NCBI GenBank assembly: GCA_039566865.1
Contig: CM076957.1
Coordinates: 13,649,896-13,713,895, forward strand
DNA from: Aurelia coerulea
Taxonomy: Eukaryota; Cnidaria; Scyphozoa; Semaeostomeae; Ulmaridae
Direction of reading: 5' to 3'
DNA length: 64,000 nucleotides
Part shown: in pieces, positions 43,964-55,657 of the stretch
How positions within the stretch are numbered: position 1 is the first letter of the stretch
How the letters are laid out: each line of letters begins with the position of its first letter
Translations under genes and position numbers: made by a program
Notes under the pieces: generated by a model
What the model saw: the letters and a program-made list of their open reading frames with translations, nothing else
Databases searched by the model: none
Told to the model about the DNA's origin: nothing

Positions 43964-44796
43964 CCATCGTTCAGGAGAAGAAGTTCAAGAGTCGAATTGA
44001 GGTCATGTCTTTGGCATCTCGACTCCAACTTCAAGGGAATTCTTCTCTGGCAAGATTTATTGCCAACAGAGGCTCTAAATGCGTCGACAATGCTCTGTCA
44101 CTTGCAAAAGAGCTAGCAGAGTCGACGGAAACCCTTCTAAGGCAGTGCAAAAGTCGGCTCGATATTTTGCGTGCAGAGCTTCTCCAAGACTGTGTTACTG
44201 GGTGTGAGAAAAGCTGGCTTAATTGTGCTGTCGAGGTAGTTAGTCAAAATGGTATCGACGTGCCAGCATTTGCAAAGGCAATTTTTGACTTGCTACAACT
44301 TGGGCGTGGCAAGTTCCGCAATGTATATATACACGGGCCAGCTAATTGCGGAAAATCGTTCATTCTTCAGCCTCTGAAACTCATCTACAAATGCTTTTTG
44401 AATCCTGCACATGGTACCTTCGCTTGGGTTGGTGTTGATGAATCAGAGCTTGTGTTCTTGAATGATTTTCGCTGGAATCCAACGCTGATATCTTGGGAAA
44501 CATTCTTGGTGCTTTTAGAGGGTGACGTCACACACCTCCCTGCACCAAAAAATTTTTGCCATCGAGACATCGAGGTGAAAAATGATGTGCCGATCGTTGC
44601 TACTGCAGACATGCCAATCGTGTTTGTAAAGGGTGGCACAATCGATCAAGTCAACACTCGAATGATGGAGGTGAGATGGAGATCGTTCCATTTTTGGAAA
44701 GTAATTTCGGAAAGCCAGCGTAAAGAGATTGCCCCATGTGGCCGTTGCTTTGCAGAATTTGTGTTTGAATTCGGACGACAGAATGAACCTTCGTAA
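43942..44796 (+). CDS. Unit 2 Rep C-part: superfamily 3 helicase
   Basis: 284 codons. After a helical linker, the SF3 core shows Walker A GPANCGKS (132-139), Walker B ELVFLNDFRW (169-178), a motif C-like VPIVATAD (216-223; the usual Asn is Asp here) and NTRMMEVRWRSF (238-249) as the arginine-finger region. A PCGRC pair lies near the end. SF3 helicases unwind DNA during rolling-circle or rolling-hairpin replication, as in parvovirus NS1 and CRESS Reps. The ATG at 43942 follows a Lys/Arg-rich stretch in the same frame that could be a nuclear localisation signal. Whether it is translated alone or as part of a spliced Rep is open. The departure from the motif C Asn is notable. Confidence 0.85.
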   Translation: MSDFDLLTIVQEKKFKSRIEVMSLASRLQLQGNSSLARFIANRGSKCVDNALSLAKELAESTETLLRQCKSRLDILRAELLQDCVTGCEKSWLNCAVEVVSQNGIDVPAFAKAIFDLLQLGRGKFRNVYIHGPANCGKSFILQPLKLIYKCFLNPAHGTFAWVGVDESELVFLNDFRWNPTLISWETFLVLLEGDVTHLPAPKNFCHRDIEVKNDVPIVATADMPIVFVKGGTIDQVNTRMMEVRWRSFHFWKVISESQRKEIAPCGRCFAEFVFEFGRQNEPS

Positions 44797-46034
44797 CATT
44801 GCCTTCTATAGACTTGCAGACTAACTTCTTTCAAGCTTGTCGAAGATGCACATGAATCGATTTCACAGGCCATAGTCGACGTTCGTTTCTTTAGCTTGGG
44901 TTCAACGGTTCAATAGACAGACACGCCTTTCACTAACTGCAAAATAATACAGCAGTCGCTTCTCTTGGCCATTCATGTGTATCTATGACAAATGCCTTTA
45001 TTCACGTCGCAATGAACTTCACAAACGTTGCTAAGATAATTCGTTTCAAATACACGTCTTCCGTCGAGAAAAACCATTTAATTTAGCCACAATAGATCTA
45101 TTTGCAAGGCCAAAACAAAACATGGTATAAGTAAATCATGTAATGCCGTCCTTGAAACGAGACAAGGCGTTTTTCGTCAAAACGTCATGATTTTGAAAAC
45201 GAGGCGCTTCGATACTCAGACGGTACTCACTCTGTCCGGTCATGAGAAAACTTCTGTAACTGTAACTAAAATTGATTTGGATTTTAGGTTGTATGCCCAC
45301 TGCCACGGGAAAAGAGTTATCCCTCTGATTTTCACTAAAGCCTCATGAAAGGGGCGATATTCGTAGCGCAGAGATGTAAACAACATCGATGCACACAACT
45401 TTTACTTTTAAAAGAGAGTTAATTTAAACTTTTAACTGGTATAAACTGGTCTTCGAAGTTGTTTTCTGTCCGCAAACATCATTTTTGGCTACTATCATGA
45501 AAAGTTCGACTTGCTTTAAGATGATGGACATATTTTGTGTCCCTTCGACATAATATTTCATCTCTAAATATTTTTTCTGATTTTATATACGATTATTTCC
45601 AATGCCAGGACCAGGCGACCTTCGTTAACACGCTCCAGTGGATCTCACAAGACCTTTCCTTGATAATCATAACGGTAGAACAACAAAAGAGAAAACGACT
45701 GGTTTGAACAAAAGGATTCAATAGGCCTTTATCGTCTATCGGACTTTGAGAACGTCATACATTGTTAGATATCAGAGACAATAAGAAGTAGTAAATAATC
45801 GTACAATCGTAACCATAGAATTGTATGTCATAACTTAACATTTCGCCACACAGCCCAGCATAATGGAGAAACAAATAGGGGGGAAACGGGGAAAATGTAT
45901 GGCCTGTACCCCCGGAACGAAAAATATGGAGAATTTACGAGATACACGCGACAATGGGAAAATACTTATCATAATTTGAAACTAGCGGAGGTGCGGAGGA
46001 GAGGCCCAGTGACGACATCTCCTCCTTCTGACCT
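44797..46034. other. Non-coding stretch between Rep and transposase module
   Basis: No gene seen. The part 45493-45908 aligns to the relic at 1476-1875. A GGAGGAGA/TCTCCTCC stem (about 45995-46024) lies at the start of the transposase module. The module's left edge is at about 45909. Confidence 0.6.
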
Positions 46035-46448
46035 ATACACGTTTTTGTTATAAAAAACTGGTTTATAAGAAACTAGTACTACGATGACCAAAAATTTAAG
46101 AAACTCTAGTACTGCGTTCAAGAACATAATTAAGAAACTCTAAAGTTTTATTTCTAGAATAAGAGTCGGTAGAGTACGGTTCGCGCGGCATTTTTTTAAC
46201 TGACTGTGAAATATTTGTAACTTTTTGCCTTAATGTGCATAGCTTATTCGTGATGACAATATTGATGCAAATGCAAGCCCTTTGTCGATATGAAGGCTCA
46301 ACTTCGAACCATAACACAGTGTTAGGCCCCAAAAATAAGAAACTAATTAAGAAACTTTTACTACTAAAAAACCGAGATTCTCCTGCGAAATTAAGAAACT
46401 TTTAGTACCAAGTGCTGATCCAAGTTCCTTATAAAAAAGGACGTGTAT
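46035..46448. mobile_element. Unit 2 copy of the AAGAAACT-rich MITE
   Basis: Same as in unit 1; related dispersed copies at 17836 and 26624 show it is an independent repeat family. Confidence 0.8.
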
Positions 46449-46469
46449 GGCTTCACCAATAACTTAAGC

Positions 46470-47818
46470 TTAATATTTCAAACGTGTACCACCACTAGCT
46501 AAAATTTTCGGAAGTCTTTTACTAACAGAGTCTATAGTTTTGTTAATGATATCAACAGGAATATTACGTAGAGTTCTCTTCACCCGAGAAGAAAATTCGT
46601 CAAAAGTCTCACGTGAAATTTTCTTGTCAACAGTTTCTTTATTGAGTTCTCTTGTTGCCAAGTGGAAGATGTTCTCAATTGGATTCAAATCGGGACTTCT
46701 TGGAGGAATTTTCAACAGCGTTGCTCCTAGTGCTTCCCATGCTTCACGGGCTGACTTGCAATTCTGCGATGGATCTCCGTCCTGAAGCCACAATTTCTCA
46801 TCGTTCTTGAAATTTTCCCTGATAAGTCGTGGAAAACATCGTGTCACAAATGATGCAAAATAATCGCCGTTCATCTTCTCATACTGCTCAATTTCGCAAA
46901 CTCCTTTTCCATGCGAAATACATACGATCATGTGGACTTTGCGCGATCCGGTTCCACACTTAGATGCTCTCGCTGTGCAGCCCTTCGCGAGACCTTCATG
47001 GGCTGTTCGCCAGACACGGGTCCTCGGAGATTTGATGCTTGCAAGGGGGTTTCTCTTGTACTCGAAAGATTTTCCATCCAAATAGAACATAATTCCATTT
47101 GACCAAATGTCAGGGCTGTACTTCTTCATCATGTCTTTTGCAAATCTGCATCGTAACACCAAGTCCTTGTTCGTCAGGATACCTACAAAAATAACACAAC
47201 TTATTATTAATTTAGTCACGCGATTTACCGTTTGTGATGCAGTAAGGTTTCTCGGCAGTCATAGAGCCATAAATCCCTGTCAAAGTGAGTTGGTATGGCA
47301 ATGTGTCTCAAAATTTTGCTACCATGATTCATTAACTATGCAGCTTGAGAAATCTGAAGAAGGATTCAAATTTTTTTAAGAAACTTACCCTTTCTCCTCG
47401 CAACTCGGAAAGCAATTCCATTTCTGCGTAGTGTCCTCCGAATGGTCCAGATAGGAATGTGATCGAGTCCAACAGCATTTCTCAGGTCTTTCAAAGTAAA
47501 GTGGCCACCATAGTCCTCCTTTCTGAATTTTTTCACCTGATTAATCAACTTTCTCTCGTCTCGCTTGTCCAATAACCGAGGTCGCCCTCGCCGCTTCCTT
47601 TTCTCCTTCCCCGCTGTGCTCGCCTCTGGCTCCTTTAGGATCCTTTTCACCGTTGCTAGAGACAGACCTGTTGCTTCGCAGATTTCAACTAGTTTATAAG
47701 CAGAATTGAACCTTAGCTGTTTCACAGTTTTACGAAGAGCGTTGTCGTATCTCTTCTTGAAAGCCATTTGTGTTTTTGCTCTCTGCTCTTTGTGGCGATA
47801 ACTAACGTTGCAGGCCAT
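46470..47818 (-). CDS. Unit 2 DD34E Tc1/mariner-type transposase, two exons
   Basis: Exon 1 is 47389-47818 and exon 2 is 46470-47182; the 206-bp intron has a perfect GTAAGT donor and a TTTTTGTAG acceptor, and the join completes a Gly codon in frame, giving about 380 residues (Tc1 family usually 340-360). The N-half has paired helix-turn-helix segments (KTVKQLRFNSAYKLVEIC; LSLATVKRILKE), a KRKRRGRPR basic hook and a second HTH. The catalytic half shows FYLDGKSFEY (D1), LQDGDPSQN (D2) and PPRSPDLNPIENIFHLA (E), with 34 residues between D2 and E. It cuts and pastes DNA at TA sites in this superfamily. A TTTTATATG sequence about 60 bp upstream may be its TATA box. Intact in units 2-4. Confidence 0.93.
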
Positions 47819-48401
47819 TTTAAAGGGAATAGGCTCTCCTCAGGGACATAGCTAACTCCTCCCCTGAAGTTTGCGCATATAAAATGTTTTTTTGTCGGCA
47901 GCCTCAAGAAACTATTCGCCGACATATCTCTTAAGGCTTCCGCCGTCCCCTGACACTTGCTAAGACGAATAAAAGATCCGAAGTTGAAGGCGCGTCCGAT
48001 AATTAGTCCCTACCCGGAGCGAAAAGTGACGAATTGAAAAAGAGCGCTAACTTCTAAAGGAAATTGTGCCGACTTGCTGATCGAGAAAATTTCTAATTTT
48101 CCATGGGAAATGATACACATAGAGTAAAAAAGCTGATTTTGTTTGGAGTTATGTTTTAATTGGCATTTATTGTGTTTCCTTGGCACATCGTGCTTCTCCT
48201 TCGCACAAAACAGGAAAAAGGCATGATATCAATACAAAATTCAGTTTTTTTAAAAGCTCCAAAATGTTTCATTTCTTGCATTAGAATCTTCAAAGTTTTT
48301 TCACGTGAAGAACTCGTTAGGTTACAAATGCTGACTAAATTAGAGCACAATGGCACAACAACCTTTGCAGTAATGCGCCTTTGAAAATTTAGCCCTTTCA
48401 G
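47819..48401. other. Transposase upstream region and unit right end
   Basis: No gene. Holds a small hairpin (GTCGGC..GCCGAC, 47894-47922) next to the transposase promoter, the module's right edge at about 48041, and the segment 48042-48401 conserved in the relic, which runs into the next hairpin. Confidence 0.55.
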
Positions 48402-48623
48402 ACAATCAGTTGCAAAATTGTTGAGCCATTCTAAAAAACAAGACTTTCTTGGCATTGTGCCCCCCCTCCCCCCTTTGCAATGTTGAAATCAGTCGGAAAA
48501 GTTGTCAATCCTTAGTTGCCAACAGAAAAGTCGCGTTTGTTTCCAATCAACATTGCAACGGGGGGAGGGGGGGCAAAAAACCTTATTTTTTGTCAATGGC
48601 TCAACAATTTTGCAACTGATTGT
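48402..48623. repeat. Unit 3 terminal hairpin
   Basis: Same as unit 2. Confidence 0.95.
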
Positions 48624-48869
48624 CTGAAAATGGTCAAACATTAAATGCGTGTAATTCACCTGCGCATTTGAATTTTTCAACCAATTTTGGAGCTCAACAA
48701 GAGTTTGGTTGGATTCACGCATGCATGCTGTTTAGACTCGTTTTCGAGCAGCAATAAAGCATTTGGAGGCTTAACAAAAATGGACGATTTTTCGTAAAAT
48801 CGACGTGTTTTGTCGTTCATATAAAAAAGGGGCGTGGCACTATCTAATTCACGCAAGAAAGCCACTACT

Positions 48870-49058
48870 ATGGACATATTCTCTGAACACCTTAGGCCAG
48901 TGAAAAATGTCCATAAGAGGGCATGTTATGAGGATGCTCTTAAATTAAAACCAATTTTCTCTGAAATTGGACTCCTCTCATTATTATCAGTGCAAAATCC
49001 ACTACCAGAAATACATACAGTAAATGCTTACATCAAAAAATCATGCCACAAAATGTAG
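48870..49058 (+). CDS. Unit 3 ORF-S, 62 aa
   Basis: Identical protein to unit 2. Confidence 0.5.
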   Translation: MDIFSEHLRPVKNVHKRACYEDALKLKPIFSEIGLLSLLSVQNPLPEIHTVNAYIKKSCHKM

Positions 49059-49381
49059 TGAGTGCATCAGGAAACTTTTCCATGACGTTTTTGACTAGAA
49101 AAAGAATAAAATTTTTTGTAGATGAGTGTCTGTTGCTCTTTTTTTAAAGGAACAGTGAACAAAAGTAAAATGGGGGAAATTTAACAGGAAAAAGTGTTGT
49201 ATTGAATTGAGACATATGCCGATTTTACAATCTCGCTTGCAAAAATTTTGCAATTCATATTCAAAAAATTAATTGGATTTCCTTTCAACATCTCTTAAAA
49301 AATTCTTTTGAAATGGTTTTGTTCAAATATAAAGCGCGAGATTTGAAATCTTGAATTAAATTCGTTGACATCACGTTCAAA

Positions 49382-49810
49382 ATGGCAGTACAACGTCTCG
49401 TTTATCTCGTCACTTATAGCCAAGCTGACTTGGAAAAGTTTCCTAATCGTGCAGAGTTCGCACAAATAATTGCAAATGGTTTCGAAAGTAAAGGAGTGAG
49501 TGTAGTTCAATGGATTGTATCTCTTGAAGCTCACCAGGTGGAAGGGTATCACTATCACGTTGCCGTGAAGTTATCTCGTAGGATGAGATTTGCCAATGTT
49601 CGAAAAGCCATTTATGATCAACATACGATCAACGTTAATTTTTCTGAAGGTGAGGAAGGGGATACGTATTACTCAGCGTTCCTGTACGTAAGAAAGCAGC
49701 TCTTCCACAAGTCACTGATCGGGCGACAGCAAGCAGATGTAAAAAGGGGCGTAGTAACACCAAGGATGGCAAGAGAAAGCGTGATCGCATGTCTGATTTT
49801 GATTTGCTGA
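49382..49810 (+). CDS. Unit 3 Rep N-part: HUH endonuclease
   Basis: Identical protein to unit 2, with the same overlap into the helicase frame. Confidence 0.85.
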   Translation: MAVQRLVYLVTYSQADLEKFPNRAEFAQIIANGFESKGVSVVQWIVSLEAHQVEGYHYHVAVKLSRRMRFANVRKAIYDQHTINVNFSEGEEGDTYYSAFLYVRKQLFHKSLIGRQQADVKRGVVTPRMARESVIACLILIC

Positions 49811-50643
49811 CCATCGTTCAGGAGAAGAAGTTCAAGAGTCGAATTGAGGTCATGTCTTTGGCATCTCGACTCCAACTTCAAGGGAATTCTTCTCTGGCAA
49901 GATTTATTGCCAACAGAGGCTCTAAATGCGTCGACAATGCTCTGTCACTTGCAAAAGAGCTAGCAGAGTCGACGGAAACCCTTCTAAGGCAGTGCAAAAG
50001 TCGGCTCGATATTTTGCGTGCAGAGCTTCTCCAAGACTGTGTTACTGGGTGTGAGAAAAGCTGGCTTAATTGTGCTGTCGAGGTAGTTAGTCAAAATGGT
50101 ATCGACGTGCCAGCATTTGCAAAGGCAATTTTTGACTTGCTACAACTTGGGCGTGGCAAGTTCCGCAATGTATATATACACGGGCCAGCTAATTGCGGAA
50201 AATCGTTCATTCTTCAGCCTCTGAAACTCATCTACAAATGCTTTTTGAATCCTGCACATGGTACCTTCGCTTGGGTTGGTGTTGATGAATCAGAGCTTGT
50301 GTTCTTGAATGATTTTCGCTGGAATCCAACGCTGATATCTTGGGAAACATTCTTGGTGCTTTTAGAGGGTGACGTCACACACCTCCCTGCACCAAAAAAT
50401 TTTTGCCATCGAGACATCGAGGTGAAAAATGATGTGCCGATCGTTGCTACTGCAGACATGCCAATCGTGTTTGTAAAGGGTGGCACAATCGATCAAGTCA
50501 ACACTCGAATGATGGAGGTGAGATGGAGATCGTTCCATTTTTGGAAAGTAATTTCGGAAAGCCAGCGTAAAGAGATTGCCCCATGTGGCCGTTGCTTTGC
50601 AGAATTTGTGTTTGAATTCGGACGACAGAATGAACCTTCGTAA
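49789..50643 (+). CDS. Unit 3 Rep C-part: SF3 helicase
   Basis: Identical protein to unit 2. Confidence 0.85.
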   Translation: MSDFDLLTIVQEKKFKSRIEVMSLASRLQLQGNSSLARFIANRGSKCVDNALSLAKELAESTETLLRQCKSRLDILRAELLQDCVTGCEKSWLNCAVEVVSQNGIDVPAFAKAIFDLLQLGRGKFRNVYIHGPANCGKSFILQPLKLIYKCFLNPAHGTFAWVGVDESELVFLNDFRWNPTLISWETFLVLLEGDVTHLPAPKNFCHRDIEVKNDVPIVATADMPIVFVKGGTIDQVNTRMMEVRWRSFHFWKVISESQRKEIAPCGRCFAEFVFEFGRQNEPS

Positions 50644-51881
50644 CATTGCCTTCTATAGACTTGCAGACTAACTTCTTTCAAGCTTGTCGAAGATGCACAT
50701 GAATCGATTTCACAGGCCATAGTCGACGTTCGTTTCTTTAGCTTGGGTTCAACGGTTCAATAGACAGACACGCCTTTCACTAACTGCAAAATAATACAGC
50801 AGTCGCTTCTCTTGGCCATTCATGTGTATCTATGACAAATGCCTTTATTCACGTCGCAATGAACTTCACAAACGTTGCTAAGATAATTCGTTTCAAATAC
50901 ACGTCTTCCGTCGAGAAAAACCATTTAATTTAGCCACAATAGATCTATTTGCAAGGCCAAAACAAAACATGGTATAAGTAAATCATGTAATGCCGTCCTT
51001 GAAACGAGACAAGGCGTTTTTCGTCAAAACGTCATGATTTTGAAAACGAGGCGCTTCGATACTCAGACGGTACTCACTCTGTCCGGTCATGAGAAAACTT
51101 CTGTAACTGTAACTAAAATTGATTTGGATTTTAGGTTGTATGCCCACTGCCACGGGAAAAGAGTTATCCCTCTGATTTTCACTAAAGCCTCATGAAAGGG
51201 GCGATATTCGTAGCGCAGAGATGTAAACAACATCGATGCACACAACTTTTACTTTTAAAAGAGAGTTAATTTAAACTTTTAACTGGTATAAACTGGTCTT
51301 CGAAGCTGTTTTCTGTCCGCAAACATCATTTTTGGCTACTATCATGAAAAGTTCGACTTGCTTTAAGATGATGGACATATTTTGTGTCCCTTCGACATAA
51401 TATTTCATCTCTAAATATTTTTTCTGATTTTATATACGATTATTTCCAATGCCAGGACCAGGCGACCTTCGTTAACACGCTCCAGTGGATCTCACAAGAC
51501 CTTTCCTTGATAATCATAACGGTAGAACAACAAAAGAGAAAACGACTGGTTTGAACAAAAGGATTCAATAGGCCTTTATCGTCTATCGGACTTTGAGAAC
51601 GTCATACATTGTTAGATATCAGAGACAATAAGAAGTAGTAAATAATCGTACAATCGTAACCATAGAATTGTATGTCATAACTTAACATTTCGCCACACAG
51701 CCCAGCATAATGGAGAAACAAATAGGGGGGAAACGGGGAAAATGTATGGCCTGTACCCCCGGAACGAAAAATATGGAGAATTTACGAGATACACGCGACA
51801 ATGGGAAAATACTTATCATAATTTGAAACTAGCGGAGGTGCGGAGGAGAGGCCCAGTGACGACATCTCCTCCTTCTGACCT

Positions 51882-52295
51882 ATACACGTTTTTGTTATAA
51901 AAAACTGGTTTATAAGAAACTAGTACTACGATGACCAAAAATTTAAGAAACTCTAGTACTGCGTTCAAGAACATAATTAAGAAACTCTAAAGTTTTATTT
52001 CTAGAATAAGAGTCGGTAGAGTACGGTTCGCGCGGCATTTTTTTAACTGACTGTGAAATATTTGTAACTTTTTGCCTTAATGTGCATAGCTTATTCGTGA
52101 TGACAATATTGATGCAAATGCAAGCCCTTTGTCGATATGAAGGCTCAACTTCGAACCATAACACAGTGTTAGGCCCCAAAAATAAGAAACTAATTAAGAA
52201 ACTTTTACTACTAAAAAACCGAGATTCTCCTGCGAAATTAAGAAACTTTTAGTACCAAGTGCTGATCCAAGTTCCTTATAAAAAAGGACGTGTAT
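51882..52295. mobile_element. Unit 3 copy of the AAGAAACT-rich MITE
   Basis: Same position and sequence as in unit 2. Confidence 0.8.
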
Positions 52296-52316
52296 GGCTT
52301 CACCAATAACTTAAGC

Positions 52317-53665
52317 TTAATATTTCAAACGTGTACCACCACTAGCTAAAATTTTCGGAAGTCTTTTACTAACAGAGTCTATAGTTTTGTTAATGATATC
52401 AACAGGAATATTACGTAGAGTTCTCTTCACCCGAGAAGAAAATTCGTCAAAAGTCTCACGTGAAATTTTCTTGTCAACAGTTTCTTTATTGAGTTCTCTT
52501 GTTGCCAAGTGGAAGATGTTCTCAATTGGATTCAAATCGGGACTTCTTGGAGGAATTTTCAACAGCGTTGCTCCTAGTGCTTCCCATGCTTCACGGGCTG
52601 ACTTGCAATTCTGCGATGGATCTCCGTCCTGAAGCCACAATTTCTCATCGTTCTTGAAATTTTCCCTGATAAGTCGTGGAAAACATCGTGTCACAAATGA
52701 TGCAAAATAATCGCCGTTCATCTTCTCATACTGCTCAATTTCGCAAACTCCTTTTCCATGCGAAATACATACGATCATGTGGACTTTGCGCGATCCGGTT
52801 CCACACTTAGATGCTCTCGCTGTGCAGCCCTTCGCGAGACCTTCATGGGCTGTTCGCCAGACACGGGTCCTCGGAGATTTGATGCTTGCAAGGGGGTTTC
52901 TCTTGTACTCGAAAGATTTTCCATCCAAATAGAACATAATTCCATTTGACCAAATGTCAGGGCTGTACTTCTTCATCATGTCTTTTGCAAATCTGCATCG
53001 TAACACCAAGTCCTTGTTCGTCAGGATACCTACAAAAATAACACAACTTATTATTAATTTAGTCACGCGATTTACCGTTTGTGATGCAGTAAGGTTTCTC
53101 GGCAGTCATAGAGCCATAAATCCCTGTCAAAGTGAGTTGGTATGGCAATGTGTCTCAAAATTTTGCTACCATGATTCATTAACTATGCAGCTTGAGAAAT
53201 CTGAAGAAGGATTCAAATTTTTTTAAGAAACTTACCCTTTCTCCTCGCAACTCGGAAAGCAATTCCATTTCTGCGTAGTGTCCTCCGAATGGTCCAGATA
53301 GGAATGTGATCGAGTCCAACAGCATTTCTCAGGTCTTTCAAAGTAAAGTGGCCACCATAGTCCTCCTTTCTGAATTTTTTCACCTGATTAATCAACTTTC
53401 TCTCGTCTCGCTTGTCCAATAACCGAGGTCGCCCTCGCCGCTTCCTTTTCTCCTTCCCCGCTGTGCTCGCCTCTGGCTCCTTTAGGATCCTTTTCACCGT
53501 TGCTAGAGACAGACCTGTTGCTTCGCAGATTTCAACTAGTTTATAAGCAGAATTGAACCTTAGCTGTTTCACAGTTTTACGAAGAGCGTTGTCGTATCTC
53601 TTCTTGAAAGCCATTTGTGTTTTTGCTCTCTGCTCTTTGTGGCGATAACTAACGTTGCAGGCCAT
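52317..53665 (-). CDS. Unit 3 DD34E transposase, exons 53236-53665 and 52317-53029
   Basis: Identical protein and splice sites to unit 2; intact. Confidence 0.93.
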
Positions 53666-54248
53666 TTTAAAGGGAATAGGCTCTCCTCAGGGACATAGCT
53701 AACTCCTCCCCTGAAGTTTGCGCATATAAAATGTTTTTTTGTCGGCAGCCTCAAGAAACTATTCGCCGACATATCTCTTAAGGCTTCCGCCGTCCCCTGA
53801 CACTTGCTAAGACGAATAAAAGATCCGAAGTTGAAGGCGCGTCCGATAATTAGTCCCTACCCGGAGCGAAAAGTGACGAATTGAAAAAGAGCGCTAACTT
53901 CAAAAGGAAATTGTGCCGACTTGCTGATCGAGAAAATTTCTAATTTTCCATGGGAAATGATACACATAGAGTAAAAAAGCTGATTTTGTTTGGAGTTATG
54001 TTTTAATTGGCATTTATTGTGTTTCCTTGGCACATCGTGCTTCTCCTTCGCACAAAACAGGAAAAAGGCATGATATCAATACAAAATTCAGTTTTTTTAA
54101 AAGCTCCAAAATGTTTCATTTCTTGCATTAGAATCTTCAAAGTTTTTTCACGTGAAGAACTCGTTAGGTTACAAATGCTGACTAAATTAGAGCACAATGG
54201 CACAACAACCTTTGCAGTAATGCGCCTTTGAAAATTTAGCCCTTTCAG

Positions 54249-54470
54249 ACAATCAGTTGCAAAATTGTTGAGCCATTCTAAAAAACAAGACTTTCTTGGC
54301 ATTGTGCCCCCCCTCCCCCCTTTGCAATGTTGAAATCAGTCGGAAAAGTTGTCAATCCTTAGTTGCCAACAGAAAAGTCGCGTTTGTTTCCAATCAACAT
54401 TGCAACGGGGGGAGGGGGGGCAAAAAACCTTATTTTTTGTCAATGGCTCAACAATTTTGCAACTGATTGT
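54249..54470. repeat. Unit 4 terminal hairpin
   Basis: Same as unit 2. Confidence 0.95.
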
Positions 54471-54716
54471 CTGAAAATGGTCAAACATTAAATGCGTGTA
54501 ATTCACCTGCGCATTTGAATTTTTCAACCAATTTTGGAGCTCAACAAGAGTTTGGTTGGATTCACGCATGCATGCTGTTTAGACTCGTTTTCGAGCAGCA
54601 ATAAAGCATTTGGAGGCTTAACAAAAATGGACGATTTTTCGTAAAATCGACGTGTTTTGTCGTTCATATAAAAAAGGGGCGTGGCACTATCTAATTCACG
54701 CAAGAAAGCCAATACT

Positions 54717-54905
54717 ATGGACATATTCTCTGAACACCTTAGGCCAGTGAAAAATGTCCATAAGAGGGCATGTTATGAGGATGCTCTTAAATTAAAACCA
54801 ATTTTCTCTGAAATTGGACTCCTCTCATTATTATCAGTGCAAAATCCACTACCAGAAATACATACAGTAAATGCTTACATCAAAAAATCATGCCACAAAA
54901 TGTAG
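54717..54905 (+). CDS. Unit 4 ORF-S, 62 aa
   Basis: Identical protein to unit 2. Confidence 0.5.
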   Translation: MDIFSEHLRPVKNVHKRACYEDALKLKPIFSEIGLLSLLSVQNPLPEIHTVNAYIKKSCHKM

Positions 54906-55228
54906 TGAGTGCATCAGGAAACTTTTCCATGACGTTTTTGACTAGAAAAAGAATAAAATTTTTTGTAGATGAGTGTCTGTTGCTCTTTTTTTAAAGGAAC
55001 AGTGAACAAAAGTAAAATGGGGGAAATTTAACAGGAAAAAGTGTTGTATTGAATTGAGACATATGCCGATTTTACAATCTCGCTTGCAAAAATTTTGCAA
55101 TTCATATTCAAAAAATTAATTGGATTTCCTTTCAACATCTCTTAAAAAATTCTTTTGAAATGGTTTTGTTCAAATATAAAGCGCGAGATTTGAAATCTTG
55201 AATTAAATTCGTTGACATCACGTTCAAA

Positions 55229-55657
55229 ATGGCAGTACAACGTCTCGTTTATCTCGTCACTTATAGCCAAGCTGACTTGGAAAAGTTTCCTAATCGTGCA
55301 GAGTTCGCACAAATAATTGCAAATGGTTTCGAAAGTAAAGGAGTGAGTGTAGTTCAATGGATTGTATCTCTTGAAGCTCACCAGGTGGAAGGGTATCACT
55401 ATCACGTTGCCGTGAAGTTATCTCGTAGGATGAGATTTGCCAATGTTCGAAAAGCCATTTATGATCAACATACGATCAACGTTAATTTTTCTGAAGGTGA
55501 GGAAGGGGATACGTATTACTCAGCGTTCCTGTACGTAAGAAAGCAGCTCTTCCACAAGTCACTGATCGGGCGACAGCAAGCAGATGTAAAAAGGGGCGTA
55601 GTAACACCAAGGATGGCAAGAGAAAGCGTGATCGCATGTCTGATTTTGATTTGCTGA
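55229..55657 (+). CDS. Unit 4 Rep N-part: HUH endonuclease
   Basis: Identical protein to unit 2. Confidence 0.85.
   Translation: MAVQRLVYLVTYSQADLEKFPNRAEFAQIIANGFESKGVSVVQWIVSLEAHQVEGYHYHVAVKLSRRMRFANVRKAIYDQHTINVNFSEGEEGDTYYSAFLYVRKQLFHKSLIGRQQADVKRGVVTPRMARESVIACLILIC

Larger units (their letters stand above)
45909..48041 (-). mobile_element. Transposase module, absent from the relic unit
   Basis: Delimited by comparison with 1476-2241, which lacks it. Edges show an imperfect direct repeat (TACCCCCGGAACGAAAAA left, TACCCGGAGCGAAAAG at 48011 right) and no clear terminal inverted repeats. Contains the MITE and the transposase. Either a captured transposon that lost its ends or a segment deleted from the relic. 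Confidence 0.65.
42555..48401. repeat. Tandem array unit 2 (5847 bp, reference copy)
   Basis: Intact unit: hairpin, ORF-S, Rep N- and C-parts on plus, non-coding 1.2 kb, MITE, transposase on minus, then about 580 bp leading to the next hairpin. Differs from units 3-5 by very few substitutions. Confidence 0.97.
48402..54248. repeat. Tandem array unit 3 (5847 bp)
   Basis: Collinear with unit 2. A private A at 53902 shows it is a distinct copy. Confidence 0.97.
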
